Shown piece by piece: positions 40,033 to 49,671 of a stretch of DNA of 64,000 bases (the stretch's first letter is position 1; every line of letters starts with the position of its first letter). The notes under the pieces were generated by a model that saw nothing but the letters and a program-made list of their open reading frames with translations, searched no databases and was not told the DNA's origin. The translations under genes and the position numbers were made by a program. This DNA is from Chondrus crispus. Lineage: Eukaryota; Rhodophyta; Florideophyceae; Gigartinales; Gigartinaceae. Location: positions 119,802 through 183,801 of the forward strand of contig NW_005179053.1 in the NCBI RefSeq assembly GCF_000350225.1. The letters run 5' to 3'.

Positions 40033-42594
40033 ATGAGCGCCGAGTACCCGACCTCGATCCGATCCGAGCCGGCGGATGTGCGAGAGGCCGCGCTACGCGT
40101 CCAAGTGGGCGACGGCGACGCAGGTCCTCGGGACCGCGAACCGTCGCCCGACCTCTCCGAAGGACGCGCTCGCGCGATGTACGATCGCATTGCCGAGTAC
40201 ATCGAGGATGTCCGGACATCTCCCCGTATCGACGTCTCCGACAGCGTCTACGCCCGCTGTATGGAAGAGTTGCGCTCCCTCCGCGAAGGAAGGTTCGAGC
40301 GCGTAACTCAGTCCTTGGAGAACCTGCGCGCACTCGTCGACCAGCTACACGCCCGTGTGGCGCTGGTCGAGGACGCGCGCATTGATTCCCCCGCCGTAGA
40401 GGTTGCGGGTCGACCCGCGAGTGCAAACTTCGGGGTTCGACGAGACCCGCAACCCTTCCCATCTGCCGAACAGATGAGAGCGTTCGCGCATATGGCGGCG
40501 GAACTTAACTCAACGCGCCGCCGTGCCCGTGAGATGGAACAGACCTCGGCCGAGAGGCCGCCCGGAGCCTCCTCGAGTAGGCCCGGTGCCACTGTTCCGC
40601 CGGTCGCGTCCGGATCGCAAGAGTGGCCCACGGCTGGTGCCGTCACCAGCCGGAGGGCGGAGGACATCAAGCCGACGGCGGACACGAACTTCGCGTCCGA
40701 GACTCAAGCCCTGCCGCATGTCCCCGGAAGCATGCGGCAGTCACGACGGGTACCGACCGAACTCGACCAGGGCCGTGGAGGAGTCGCCCGCGGATCAGGG
40801 GAACCGATTCTCCCCTTCGATCCTCGCTGGGGCGGCTACCAGCCGGCGGATCTTACCGCGCATCCCGGCCCCGTCGACGTCCGAACATTGCCCGTCACTC
40901 CGTTCGGAACGTTGGGTCCCGCCGAACCCGGGGTCGAGCCCGTCCACACCATGATACAAGAGTTCAGCACCGTCGCGGACTACCGGATGTATCGGTTGGA
41001 CAACACCTCGAGGCTCGTTACCTCGGGTGACGCGGGACGGATCGCCAAGTACGTCCAACGCTGCCGTGGGCTCCGCCCCACGATGAAGAGCTTCGACGGC
41101 ACTGATGCGATTCAGTTGCTCCCGTTCCTGAAGGATATCCGGATAACCTTCAATGCCCAGCACCTGACCGAAGATGTGGCAGTCCGTGTCTTCGCTCACT
41201 TCCTCGAGCGAGACGCGGAGCGGTTGTATACGAGTTACACCATGCGCGGCCTCCGCGCCGGCCAGCTCCACGACGATACGAGCTGGCCTGGTCTCGTCAA
41301 CCAATTTATCAAACGCTACCTAACCGACGACGTGTTAGGGGAAGCGTTTGATGCTGTCGCGTCGGCGCGACAGCTTCCTCACGAAACCGAGAACACGTTC
41401 GCGGACCGGCTGGAATCCGCCGCGTTCCGATGCACGGCCGTGTTCTCAGAACAAGCCCTCGCGCACTACTTCGTGCGCGGGTTGTCCACTGCGACCCGGG
41501 CCGCAGTGGCAGAGACGATGCAAAGGTTGCCCGGACAACAGAAGACCGAACTCTCAACGATTCGCCGTATCGCAACGGCTGAGGGAACAACCTACCGCGC
41601 CCGCCGCGGATTGCCGCTGCCGGATCCGAAGCCGGCAGCGAAGGGAGTCCGAACTCCGAGGTCGCACGGAACAAGTTCGCCGGCGACCGCCCTCCACATT
41701 GGAGAAGAAGAGTGGCAGGCCGACCCTGTTCTCATTACGCAAGGCTTCGACCGCGCAGGAGGCCGACCTCCAACGACAGCTTCCACGGGATCGACCGGAA
41801 GCTACGCGACCGCGTTCGCGCGCACGCCAGAAGCCACGGGTGGTCCGAACCACAACAGGGCAGAGCTGGATATCTCCCGTCGAGAAGGGGATCGCGTGCC
41901 GCCTTACGTGCCTCGACTCACCGACGAAGAGGCACGCCACGCGGCGACGTTCGCGTCGACCGATGGCAGCGCGTACGTTTGTTGGCTGTGCCGGACGTAT
42001 GGCCAGGCCATGTACGCGTGCCCGTTCCTGTCGCCTGAACAACGTCAGTTCACGGCATACAGGAACTACCGCTATCAGATGGAGACGCGCCCCGGGATGC
42101 GCAATCTCATTCAGCAGTCTACGCGGGAAGACCGAGGCCCGCGGCGAGGAGACCCGAACCGATCGGGTGGGGTCGTCCGTTTCGCCCCTCGCGAAGGCGG
42201 GTATCGACACCCGGGAACCGATCAAAGGGATCGTCGTGATCCTCGTCGGATGGATACGCGGTATCCCCGTCGAGATGAAAGAGGCGACCGGGGCCGTACC
42301 CAGTTGCCCCAAGGGGTACAGAACGCCATCATGTACCTCCAAGATTGGGTTGGGGATCTGAACCCCCAACCCACGGAAGGAGGCGTAGGAGAACCGGTTC
42401 TCGCCGCCCCTCGAATATTGCAACGGCCGGACGTTGCAATTCAAGGTGGCGAAGCATCCAATTACTTCGTAGAGGATGCCCAGCCAGGGTGGAGGAACGA
42501 CGCGCACCACCACGGCCAGGGACCCGTTGACGCGCTAGCTAACGATAGCAGGGCGGGTAGCTCCGACGGCTCGGGTAGTTCGAAAACCCCGTAA
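40033..42594 (+). CDS. gag: Y Gag polyprotein
   Basis: ATG at 40033 is chosen over the in-frame TTG at 40000 because it aligns with V's ATG. The frame is open for 853 codons. Parts run in order: helical N-terminus (SEGRARAMYDRIAEYIEDVR, then LRSLREGRFERVTQSLENL); Ala/Pro/Arg linker; capsid-like region (DNTSRLVTSGDAGRIAKYVQ, GTDAIQLLPFLKDIRITF, FAHFLERDAERLYTSYTM); FVRGLSTATRAAVAETMQRL; a knuckle-like CWLCRTYGQAMYAC at 41980-42021; basic, disordered tail. In V the knuckle is CCHC; here the His codon is CAG (42004-42006, Gln), so zinc binding should be weakened. Gag forms the particle and packages RNA. Confidence 0.93.
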   Translation: MSAEYPTSIRSEPADVREAALRVQVGDGDAGPRDREPSPDLSEGRARAMYDRIAEYIEDVRTSPRIDVSDSVYARCMEELRSLREGRFERVTQSLENLRALVDQLHARVALVEDARIDSPAVEVAGRPASANFGVRRDPQPFPSAEQMRAFAHMAAELNSTRRRAREMEQTSAERPPGASSSRPGATVPPVASGSQEWPTAGAVTSRRAEDIKPTADTNFASETQALPHVPGSMRQSRRVPTELDQGRGGVARGSGEPILPFDPRWGGYQPADLTAHPGPVDVRTLPVTPFGTLGPAEPGVEPVHTMIQEFSTVADYRMYRLDNTSRLVTSGDAGRIAKYVQRCRGLRPTMKSFDGTDAIQLLPFLKDIRITFNAQHLTEDVAVRVFAHFLERDAERLYTSYTMRGLRAGQLHDDTSWPGLVNQFIKRYLTDDVLGEAFDAVASARQLPHETENTFADRLESAAFRCTAVFSEQALAHYFVRGLSTATRAAVAETMQRLPGQQKTELSTIRRIATAEGTTYRARRGLPLPDPKPAAKGVRTPRSHGTSSPATALHIGEEEWQADPVLITQGFDRAGGRPPTTASTGSTGSYATAFARTPEATGGPNHNRAELDISRREGDRVPPYVPRLTDEEARHAATFASTDGSAYVCWLCRTYGQAMYACPFLSPEQRQFTAYRNYRYQMETRPGMRNLIQQSTREDRGPRRGDPNRSGGVVRFAPREGGYRHPGTDQRDRRDPRRMDTRYPRRDERGDRGRTQLPQGVQNAIMYLQDWVGDLNPQPTEGGVGEPVLAAPRILQRPDVAIQGGEASNYFVEDAQPGWRNDAHHHGQGPVDALANDSRAGSSDGSGSSKTP
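42346..42440 (+). other. Cluster of three hairpins in the Y gag tail
   Basis: TGGGTTGGGG/CCCCAACCCA (42346-42373), GAGAACCGGTTCTC (42389-42402) and ATTGCAACG/CGTTGCAAT (42417-42440, loop GCCGGA). They sit at the codons where V has its cluster (22926-22837), with the paired bases changed together. Confidence 0.65.
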
Positions 42595-45500
42595 AGACGG
42601 TTACGTTCGCGCGGTCGCGTGAGCCGTCTTGTCACACCAACCCAGACCCGTTACGATTCAACCCCGGCGGAGGAGGGGAATGTTTGCCGATAATATTCCC
42701 CTCGACTCCGCACGAGCGCACCGAGACTTCCGTAAGTCAGGTGCGGGAGGACAAAGGCGCCGAGGCCACCGTGAGCCCGGCACGCCTAGAGGAAGAAGGC
42801 ACCGTGGCCACCGTGAGCCACATGCCAAATAAGGAGCGCATCGAACGCGCAGGCGGCCCGACCCACGTGTGTCCGGGGCCGCCAGAAGAAATCAAGTCGC
42901 GTACGGACGCCACTTGCCGCGAGGACGTCACCGACCGACGGACGCCCCGCGACCGAGGCAGAAGACCACGGAAGAGAAGCCGGAACCGACGCCGGCGGCC
43001 CAAGCGGAACGACCTGGCCGAGCCGTCGTCACCGAAGGTAGTCGACGGTTTCATCTGCTTGATGACATCGAAGATATACAACGTCCTCGGCTCGATCGCA
43101 ACCGAGGGGAACGCGTTCAAGCCTCATACCATTGCAGTCGATACCTGCTCGGGGTATAACTTGGTGAGGAAGGCCAACCTTCCTCCCGATTGGACGCGCT
43201 ACGTCGTACGCGACGCACGCCTGCCACGGTTGGCAGGCGCGAACAGTAACCCGCTCAAGCTGACTGCGGTCGTGCAGCTGGCCGTCCGACTGCGGAACAC
43301 GACGTTCCGCATTCCGTTCGTGGTCGCCGACCAGCTCGCGGTGCCCGTCCTCCTGGGCACGGCGTTTATCGATGCGCACGTTCGAAGTATCGACATCGAT
43401 GCGCAGAGGCTCGAGCTCCGACAAGGTGGCTCCGTCGCCATTGTCGATGGGAAGGGGGAGCCGTCTCCCCCAACCCGGCGCCACGGTCGCCAGTCAAGTC
43501 GGGCCGACGTACGCGAAGAAGCCTCACAGCCAATCCGTGTCGCCCGATGGGTCACGATCCCCGCGATGTCGCAAACACGGATACGCGTCACTACCGCGGG
43601 GAGCGGCCTCGTTTTCTTGGAACCCAAGCCGTCACTCCAACGTCGACACGGAGTGAGGCTCACGAACGGTGTAGCTGAGGTCTTACCGAACCAGACCTTC
43701 GACGTGATCGTGGCGAATTTCTCGCACCAAGCGAGGCGGCTCCCGAAGCGCACCGTCGTCGGTTACGCGAAGCGCAATCCGCTGGCGATCCTGACGCCCG
43801 AGCGCCGAGTCGGGGCGGAGATCGCACACGCGCTGCATCTCACCGACTTGGACGTGCAAGCCGGGAGAGGGGGAGCTGGCCGACCAAGCTCCCCGGAAAA
43901 TAAGACCGCCGAGGGAAGTCACGTCGGCCCCGGCGATCAGCCGGCGGGGTGCCCATCATCGACGGAAGGCACCGCGCGAGTCACAAATAAGGATCCCGAA
44001 AATTCGCCGGAAAATTGGGAAAAAGAAATGGACTTGTCATACATCGACGATGACAAGCTCCGCGCACAGGTACTCGACATGCTCCGTAAGTATTCGAGCC
44101 TGTGGAGCGGTGCGCTCGGTACGATACGAGCAACGGAGCACTGCATACCACTCGAGGCGGGGACGAAACCGATTCGTTCTATGCCCTACCGAAAGGGGCC
44201 CGCCATGCGTGAGATGGTCGCTAAAGAGGTCAACAAGATGTTGAACGCCGGAGTTATCGAACCCGCGAGCACCGAGTGGGCTTCGCCGGTGGTGCTCGTC
44301 CCGAAGAAAGACGGCTCTCTTCGGTTTTGCGTTGACTACCGACGTCTCAACGCAAAGACGGCAGCGGATTCGTATCTGCTGCCCCGGATGGACGACTGCA
44401 TCGATTCGTTAGGGGATGCCACCGTCTTCACTACGCTCGACTGCAATTCAGGCTACTGGCAAATCCCGGTCGCGCCGGAGGACCGGGATAAGACCACATT
44501 CACCACGCATATGGGTACGTTCCGCCATTTGCGTATGCCGTTCGGACTGAAAGGGGCGCCGGCCACCTTCCAACGTGCATTGGACATCATCTTGTCCGGC
44601 GTAAGATGGCAGATATGTCTCGTATACCTCGACGACGTCATAGTATTTTCCCGAACGCACGAGGAGCACGCCGAACACCTCGACATTGTCTTGAGCTTGT
44701 TGAGGACCGCCGGTATATCCCTCAAGCTCAAGAAGTGCAGCTTCTTCCGTCCGAAGGTGCATTACCTGGGGCATGTGATATCCCCAGGTAAGCTCAGCGT
44801 GGCCGAAACGGCGGCCGACGCCTTCAAGACGTTCACGTTCCCGAGGACGCTTACGCAGGTGCGCTCGTTCCTCGGGGCGTGCAACGTCTACCGCCGTTTC
44901 GTCAAGGGGTTTGCCAAGATAGCTCGACCGCTAACCGATATGACTCGCAAGGACGCCGGCCCCGACTTCGATAATCCGACGGAGGCCCAGCTTCAAGCGT
45001 TCGAGAACCTCAAGGCAAGGATGATCGCTCCGCCGATACTTGCGCTTCCGCGGTACGGTCGGCCGTACATGATCGATACTGATGCAAGTGCGTATCAACT
45101 CGGGTGTACGCTGCTGCAAGAACACGACGAAGCCAACGACTGGCGTCCCGTCGGATATTGGTCGTATTCGTTAAACGACAGCGAACGCAACTACAGCGCT
45201 ACGGAACGCGAGTGCTTCGCTGTAGTGCGGGCCGCCCGCACACTACGCCCGTACGTCGAGGGCACGAAGTTCACCGTCCGAACGGATCACGACGCGCTGA
45301 GGTGGCTCATGTTCCTGACCGAGAGCTCCGGAAGACTCACCCGGTGGCGGCTACGTCTGGCTGAATACGATTTCACCATTCAGTACCGCCCCGGGCGCGT
45401 GCACCAGGTCCCCGACGCCCTGTCACGCCTCGTATCACCGAGGGTCGCCGACGACCCTCGCCCGGCTGTCGAGGTGGACGACGACATCCCCACCTACGAC

Positions 45501-47297
45501 ACGTGCACGACCGTTCGTGATGTCTCGGATGAGCTCGCGGACCACGTATGCACCGCGAGCTGCGAGCACGACGCCGACCACGTCTTCGTGACCACAAGGA
45601 ACCGAACGAAATCCCGAAGGAAATTGCGCGCCCGAGCGCGCGACGAGCCGAGGGGCGACGACGAAGCCCCTGCTCTAGAAGAACCCGACGCCTTCTGGGC
45701 AGAGAACGAGGAATTTGACGCCGTGGACCTCGATCGCGCCCAAGACTTCGAAGCCGATACGTCCGGTTCCCAAGTCGCCCCTCCGCAGGACGACCTGCCG
45801 GCCCCTCTTACGATAGAGGAGATAGCCGAAGAACAACGCGTGGATGACTTCTGCCAAACGGTATTGGCACGACAGTCAGAGTCCCGGGACTCCGCGTTCT
45901 TCGAGGACCACCAAGGGGTGCTCAAACGGAGACACCCCTTCGACCCTGATATCGTACAGGTGGTGGTCCCTCGGACCCTACGCGCCCGGTTGCTGCGGCT
46001 CTGCCATAACCCGGCCATCGCCGGGCATCCGGGGCAAAACCGCATGTACTACGCGCTCCGTCGCGAGTACTACTGGCCACACTTGGCCGCGGACGTCGCG
46101 TCGACCGTACGAGGTTGTCGAACCTGTGCGATGAACCGCGTCAAGCTTCGGAAACACCTAAACCGATTAAGGTTGTTTCCGGCGACGCGACCGTTGGAGA
46201 GCCTCGCGATCGATATACTGGGGCCGCTCCCAAAGACCAATGCAGGGAAACGATTCCTCCTGGTAATCACAGACCGCTTTACGAAGTTAACGCAGGTCGT
46301 CGCATTGCGGACGGTAACCGCCTACACCGTCGCAGTGGCGTTTTGCGAAGCGTGGGTCTTTAAGTACGGCGTCCCACGCTCGCTACTGTCGGATAACGGA
46401 CCGCAGTTCAACGCAAAGTTCTTCCAAAGCACATGCCGAGTGCTTGGAATTACGAACCTTTATACGTCAGCGTACCACCCTCAGACGAACGGCCAGGTGG
46501 AACGCTATAACCGAACGATTGCGTCGATGCTCCGCAATTACGTGAACGAGCATCAAGACGACTGGGACGTGTACGTGGGACCGTTAACGTACGCATATAA
46601 CTCCCACGTACACCGAACCACACGAACGACCCCGTTTGAGCTCGTGCTCAGTCGGCCCCCGCCGGAGTTTTCTCTTCAACGAACCGGCGGGGACGCGCCC
46701 CCTGCCGATAGGGGAACGGATCGTGCGGAGTTCCTGAAGACCCTGGACGCGACCATCCAGAAGGCCTACGGGAGCTTGCGACGCACGCAAGCCCGTTACA
46801 AACGCGACTTCGATAAGCGCGTTCGAACGATCAACACACGTCTCGAGCCGGGTAACTTCGTCTACCTGAACCCCACTGACGGGAGCAAGACGTCGAACAA
46901 GCTCGTCTCGCCCGCCGTGGGGCCGTACCGCGTCCTCGCCAACGATCGTCGTACCATCACAATCGATCGTGATGGCGTCACCGAGCGGGTGTCCGCAGAC
47001 CGCTGCGTGTACGCGCCCCCGCCGATGGACGTGCCACGGGTGAGCATGACGACCCCGCGTGACCTTGCGGACAAGGTCAGGGAGGGAACACAGTACGCCG
47101 TGGAGAAGCTACTCAAGCATCGAGAGATGGAAGACGGAACAACGGAGTTCCTCATCAAGTGGGCGGACTACGACCAAGCCACTTGGACGGCACGCACCCA
47201 CATCCCCGAAGAATTGGTGTCTCGATATGCGCTGCGTCTTCGAAGACGCACGGGGAGGGACCTCAACTCCGAAGTGAACGCGGACGTTCACTCTTAA
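42579..47297 (+). CDS. pol: Y Pol polyprotein (PR-RT-RNase H-IN-chromodomain)
   Basis: The pol frame is open from 42579, 16 nt before the end of gag, in -1 register. The peptide across the junction (KTVTFARSREPS, then GGGECLPIIFPS) matches V, which supports translation as Gag-Pol. No ATG is needed; the first TTG is at 42684. Protease is AVDTCSGYNLV, with Cys at the usual Gly (43146-43148) as in V. RT has YLDDVIVFS. RNase H has IDTDASAYQLG and TERECFAVV. Integrase has LCHNPAIAGHPGQ...CRTCAM, then D-D-E in AIDILGPL, SDNGPQF and QVERYNR. The chromodomain reads YAVEKLLKHREMEDGTTEFL then IKWADYDQATWTAR. No stop or shift. It ends NADVHS in the hairpin before the internal polypurine tract. Confidence 0.94.
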   Translation, partial: FENPVKTVTFARSREPSCHTNPDPLRFNPGGGGECLPIIFPSTPHERTETSVSQVREDKGAEATVSPARLEEEGTVATVSHMPNKERIERAGGPTHVCPGPPEEIKSRTDATCREDVTDRRTPRDRGRRPRKRSRNRRRRPKRNDLAEPSSPKVVDGFICLMTSKIYNVLGSIATEGNAFKPHTIAVDTCSGYNLVRKANLPPDWTRYVVRDARLPRLAGANSNPLKLTAVVQLAVRLRNTTFRIPFVVADQLAVPVLLGTAFIDAHVRSIDIDAQRLELRQGGSVAIVDGKGEPSPPTRRHGRQSSRADVREEASQPIRVARWVTIPAMSQTRIRVTTAGSGLVFLEPKPSLQRRHGVRLTNGVAEVLPNQTFDVIVANFSHQARRLPKRTVVGYAKRNPLAILTPERRVGAEIAHALHLTDLDVQAGRGGAGRPSSPENKTAEGSHVGPGDQPAGCPSSTEGTARVTNKDPENSPENWEKEMDLSYIDDDKLRAQVLDMLRKYSSLWSGALGTIRATEHCIPLEAGTKPIRSMPYRKGPAMREMVAKEVNKMLNAGVIEPASTEWASPVVLVPKKDGSLRFCVDYRRLNAKTAADSYLLPRMDDCIDSLGDATVFTTLDCNSGYWQIPVAPEDRDKTTFTTHMGTFRHLRMPFGLKGAPATFQRALDIILSGVRWQICLVYLDDVIVFSRTHEEHAEHLDIVLSLLRTAGISLKLKKCSFFRPKVHYLGHVISPGKLSVAETAADAFKTFTFPRTLTQVRSFLGACNVYRRFVKGFAKIARPLTDMTRKDAGPDFDNPTEAQLQAFENLKARMIAPPILALPRYGRPYMIDTDASAYQLGCTLLQEHDEANDWRPVGYWSYSLNDSERNYSATERECFAVVRAARTLRPYVEGTKFTVRTDHDALRWLMFLTESSGRLTRWRLRLAEYDFTIQYRPGRVHQVPDALSRLVSPRVADDPRPAVEVDDDIPTYDTCTTVRDVSDELADHVCTASCEHDADHVFVTTRNRTKSRRKLRARARDEPRGDDEAPALEEPDAFWAENEEFDAVDLDRAQDFEADTSGSQVAPPQDDLPAPLTIEEIAEEQRVDDFCQTVLARQSESRDSAFFEDHQGVLKRRHPFDPDIVQVVVPRTLRARLLRLCHNPAIAGHPGQNRMYYALRREYYWPHLAADVASTVRGCRTCAMNRVKLRKHLNRLRLFPATRPLESLAIDILGPLPKTNAGKRFLLVITDRFTKLTQVVALRTVTAYTVAVAFCEAWVFKYGVPRSLLSDNGPQFNAKFFQSTCRVLGITNLYTSAYHPQTNGQVERYNRTIASMLRNYVNEHQDDWDVYVGPLTYAYNSHVHRTTRTTPFELVLSRPPPEFSLQRTGGDAPPADRGTDRAEFLKTLDATIQKAYGSLRRTQARYKRDFDKRVRTINTRLEPGNFVYLNPTDGSKTSNKLVSPAVGPYRVLANDRRTITIDRDGVTERVSADRCVYAPPPMDVPRVSMTTPRDLADKVREGTQYAVEKLLKHREMEDGTTEFLIKWADYDQATWTARTHIPEELVSRYALRLRRRTGRDLNSEVNADVHS
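42586..42629 (+). promoter_or_regulatory. Y gag-pol junction: hairpin kept, slippery site changed
   Basis: Gag ends TCG AAA ACC CCG TAA, so the slot of V's A-AAA-AAC reads G-AAA-ACC. The downstream hairpin is kept: AGACGG-TTACG (42595-42605) with CGTGA-G-CCGTCT (42618-42629), including the bulge, though the sequence differs from V. Frameshifting may be weak or use the CCCC run. Confidence 0.6.
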
Positions 47298-47309
47298 GGA
47301 GGGGGCCCC
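47274..47309 (+). promoter_or_regulatory. Y internal hairpin plus polypurine tract at the end of pol
   Basis: GTGAACG-CGGA-CGTTCAC (47274-47291) encodes the pol end, then CTTAAGGAGGGGG. Same module as 49636-49671. Confidence 0.7.
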
Positions 47310-49635
47310 TCAACCGCTCCGTCGACCGGAAAAATTAAACCCCCCCATCGCGGTCGGAAAGGGCGGGGGTCTACGCAAGGACACAACGAGGGTGGCCGAC
47401 CAACTTCGGGGAAGCATGGGATGTCCAGTCGACGCACGGACAACGCAAGTCCACGCGACACGAACCGCCATCACCGACGAGAGGCGGGTGGTGAGACAGG
47501 GCGTACTGTGTCACGAACAGTAGCCCTGAGACGTCAAGTGAAAGGAGGGAGGATACGGCCTCCCAACTAGCACGACGACCTACGACCGGTGCGCTATACT
47601 CGCGCTGTTGCAGTCCCGTCGTGTGCAAATATAGTATAGCGCACCGACTGCGAACAGGGAAGAACATCAAGTCGAAGTGATGCACGCTTCCCGAACGCGT
47701 GACGCATAGGCCTCGGGCAGTCCTTACTGCCCGAGGGAGAACAACCCTCGCCGTAATCGATGAGGCGAGGAGCATAGGCAGCGCGCTGGAAAACTATAAA
47801 GCCGAAACGATGGACGTTTTCCGAACGCGCAAGGAACAAGCCTCGGGCAGTCCGTACTGCCCGAGAGGGGGGGACGACCCCTGACATAATTGGCCAGGAA
47901 AGGGCGCCGACCGAACGCGCGACTCCAAGGCCCCGGGCAGTCCGTACTGCCCGGGAGGGACGACCACTCAGGAAAGGGACCAGGCGAGCAGCAACCGCAT
48001 GCGCTCGTTAAGTGCGCGCGCGCATAAGCAGTGACGCGTTCAATCAGATCCGAGAGCCGGTGACGTGGTGGGGCGGCATCGACATCGCGGGCATTGCTGT
48101 TGAAGAGATTTTCGCGGGAAACATTTCTGGCAAATTTTTTGGCGTGATTCAATCAACGGATCTGATTTTTCGGGAAAAAAGGATTTTCGCGGGAAACATT
48201 TCTGCGAATTTTTTGGAGGGTTTGATCAAGGACGCGCGCCTCCGCGTCGTAGACGCAGCTCGCAAGGGGGACGGACGGACACGATGGTGTACTGTAGACT
48301 CAGCCCTTCGCGGACGTCGAACGCAGCATAAAAGAGTCTCGCACACGGGCTCTTGAAAGGCAAACTCACGAACAGGAGCACGCCGGGCCCTCGCCAACAG
48401 CACGGCGGCGACCCAGTCAATGTCTCATACGACCCGCCGACACGGTGTCGGACGAGCGGCGCCTCGCGCGCGCGCGTCTCGACGAAGGACGGCGCGAGCG
48501 AGGGAATCTACAAGTAAGACGGATGAAAACGCCTCCCGCTCAGCGGAGGGGGAAAGGCCCGCACCGCAGGGAAGCGACTGTGACGGGCAAAGGAGCGAGT
48601 AGGTGCTCGCGACCGGTTGACCGGCCGGCATGCACGCCGGCGCCGGCGACGGCTCACAAGGAATACGTCCGACCCTGGCGGCGGTGTATCTCCCTTCAGG
48701 GACACGTAGAGTTGACGCCTAGTCGAGCACCGACGCATCTCCGCCCCGCCATCGACGCGCCAAACGGCGGACACCCCGGAACGCCGACGTCACTGCTGGC
48801 AGCGCCCGGCCGCGCCGCACGCATCGGAGGGAAACTGCAAGACGCAAAAGGCCAGCACGGTACGGCGTCGAACTGTTGAGGGCGAGCTCAGACGGCGGTG
48901 CATTTCCCGCCACGATCCGGGAAGGCGGGTACCCCGCGAAAACGAGAGGGTGAAGAGAAGGCAACGATGACAACATGACACGGCACGCTGCATCACCTTA
49001 GCAGACACGAGAACGGTGGAGGAGGCGCCTGTCCGTCTGCTCAACAGACGCCGAAGGGCCCGACGGAAACGACAGCGCCGAGGATAGCGTGAAGGGCGGT
49101 TCAAGAACGAAAGCCGACCTCCACGACGCGCGCAAAAACGGGACGTACGGACGTGCAGGGCGCGTCGTAACGACAGAGACGCCGGAAGGAGTGAATCGCG
49201 AGGTAAACAAACTCTGGCGAGGTCGGAGTAAGGGGGGGTTTTGCGATACGTCACACGGAGAGGGTATCCGTAGGGCGCAGGACTCGCCGCACAAGACAGA
49301 AACACCGATCGGTCGTGGTAGGGAGAGGACTGTGGGCGACTCGAAAGAGGGATGCCGCCTCCCGTGACAGTCTACCGACCCCCAGCGGAGGGCACAACCG
49401 ACGGCGGCCCTACGTCCGGCTCGGAGGAGCCGGGAGGAGCCACACCCGCTCGCGAAGGAGAGCGAGGAGTGCTCATGACGCTTGCGGGAGGAATATACCC
49501 CGTATTAATACGGGGTTGCGTCGGACGAAGTGAGAGAGCCGCGACAAGGGACACGAGAGAAAGGGAGCGCGGCGCAGGGCAAAATAGGGAAGGCGGACGT
49601 ACCGATGAAGGGAAAGGACCCCCCCTATTTGCGAA
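47310..49635. other. Y extra region between the two polypurine modules
   Basis: 2.3 kb with no convincing gene. The longest antisense frames (47371-47775, 48790-49305) show no similarity I can see to the V or Z antisense proteins. It holds three copies of a GGGCAGT/ACTGCCC hairpin (separate entry), a direct repeat GATTTTCGCGGGAAACATTTCTG near 48105-48210, and a palindrome CCCCGTATTAATACGGGG near 49498. It looks like a shortened version of the V/Z region. Confidence 0.5.
47711..47955. repeat. Three related hairpins in the Y extra region
   Basis: CCTCGGGCAGT/ACTGCCCGAGG (47711-47736), CTCGGGCAGT/ACTGCCCGAG (47842-47865) and CCCGGGCAGT/ACTGCCCGGG (47932-47955), each with a 4-base loop. Each is preceded by CCGAACGCG within about 20 bases. 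The third swaps a T-A pair for C-G, keeping the stem. A weaker relative is in Q near 63505. Confidence 0.75.
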
Positions 49636-49671
49636 CGTGAACGCGGACGTTCACGCTTGAGGGGGGGGCCG
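49636..49671 (+). promoter_or_regulatory. Y LTR-proximal hairpin plus polypurine tract
   Basis: CGTGAACG-CGGA-CGTTCACG (49636-49655), then CTTGAGGGGGGGGCCG against the LTR. This is the expected site of plus-strand priming. Confidence 0.75.

Noticed and set aside
47700-47960. Possible CRISPR array in the Y extra region
   Set aside because: Repeats are three hairpins with unequal, unrelated spacing in a eukaryotic retroelement; no cas context.
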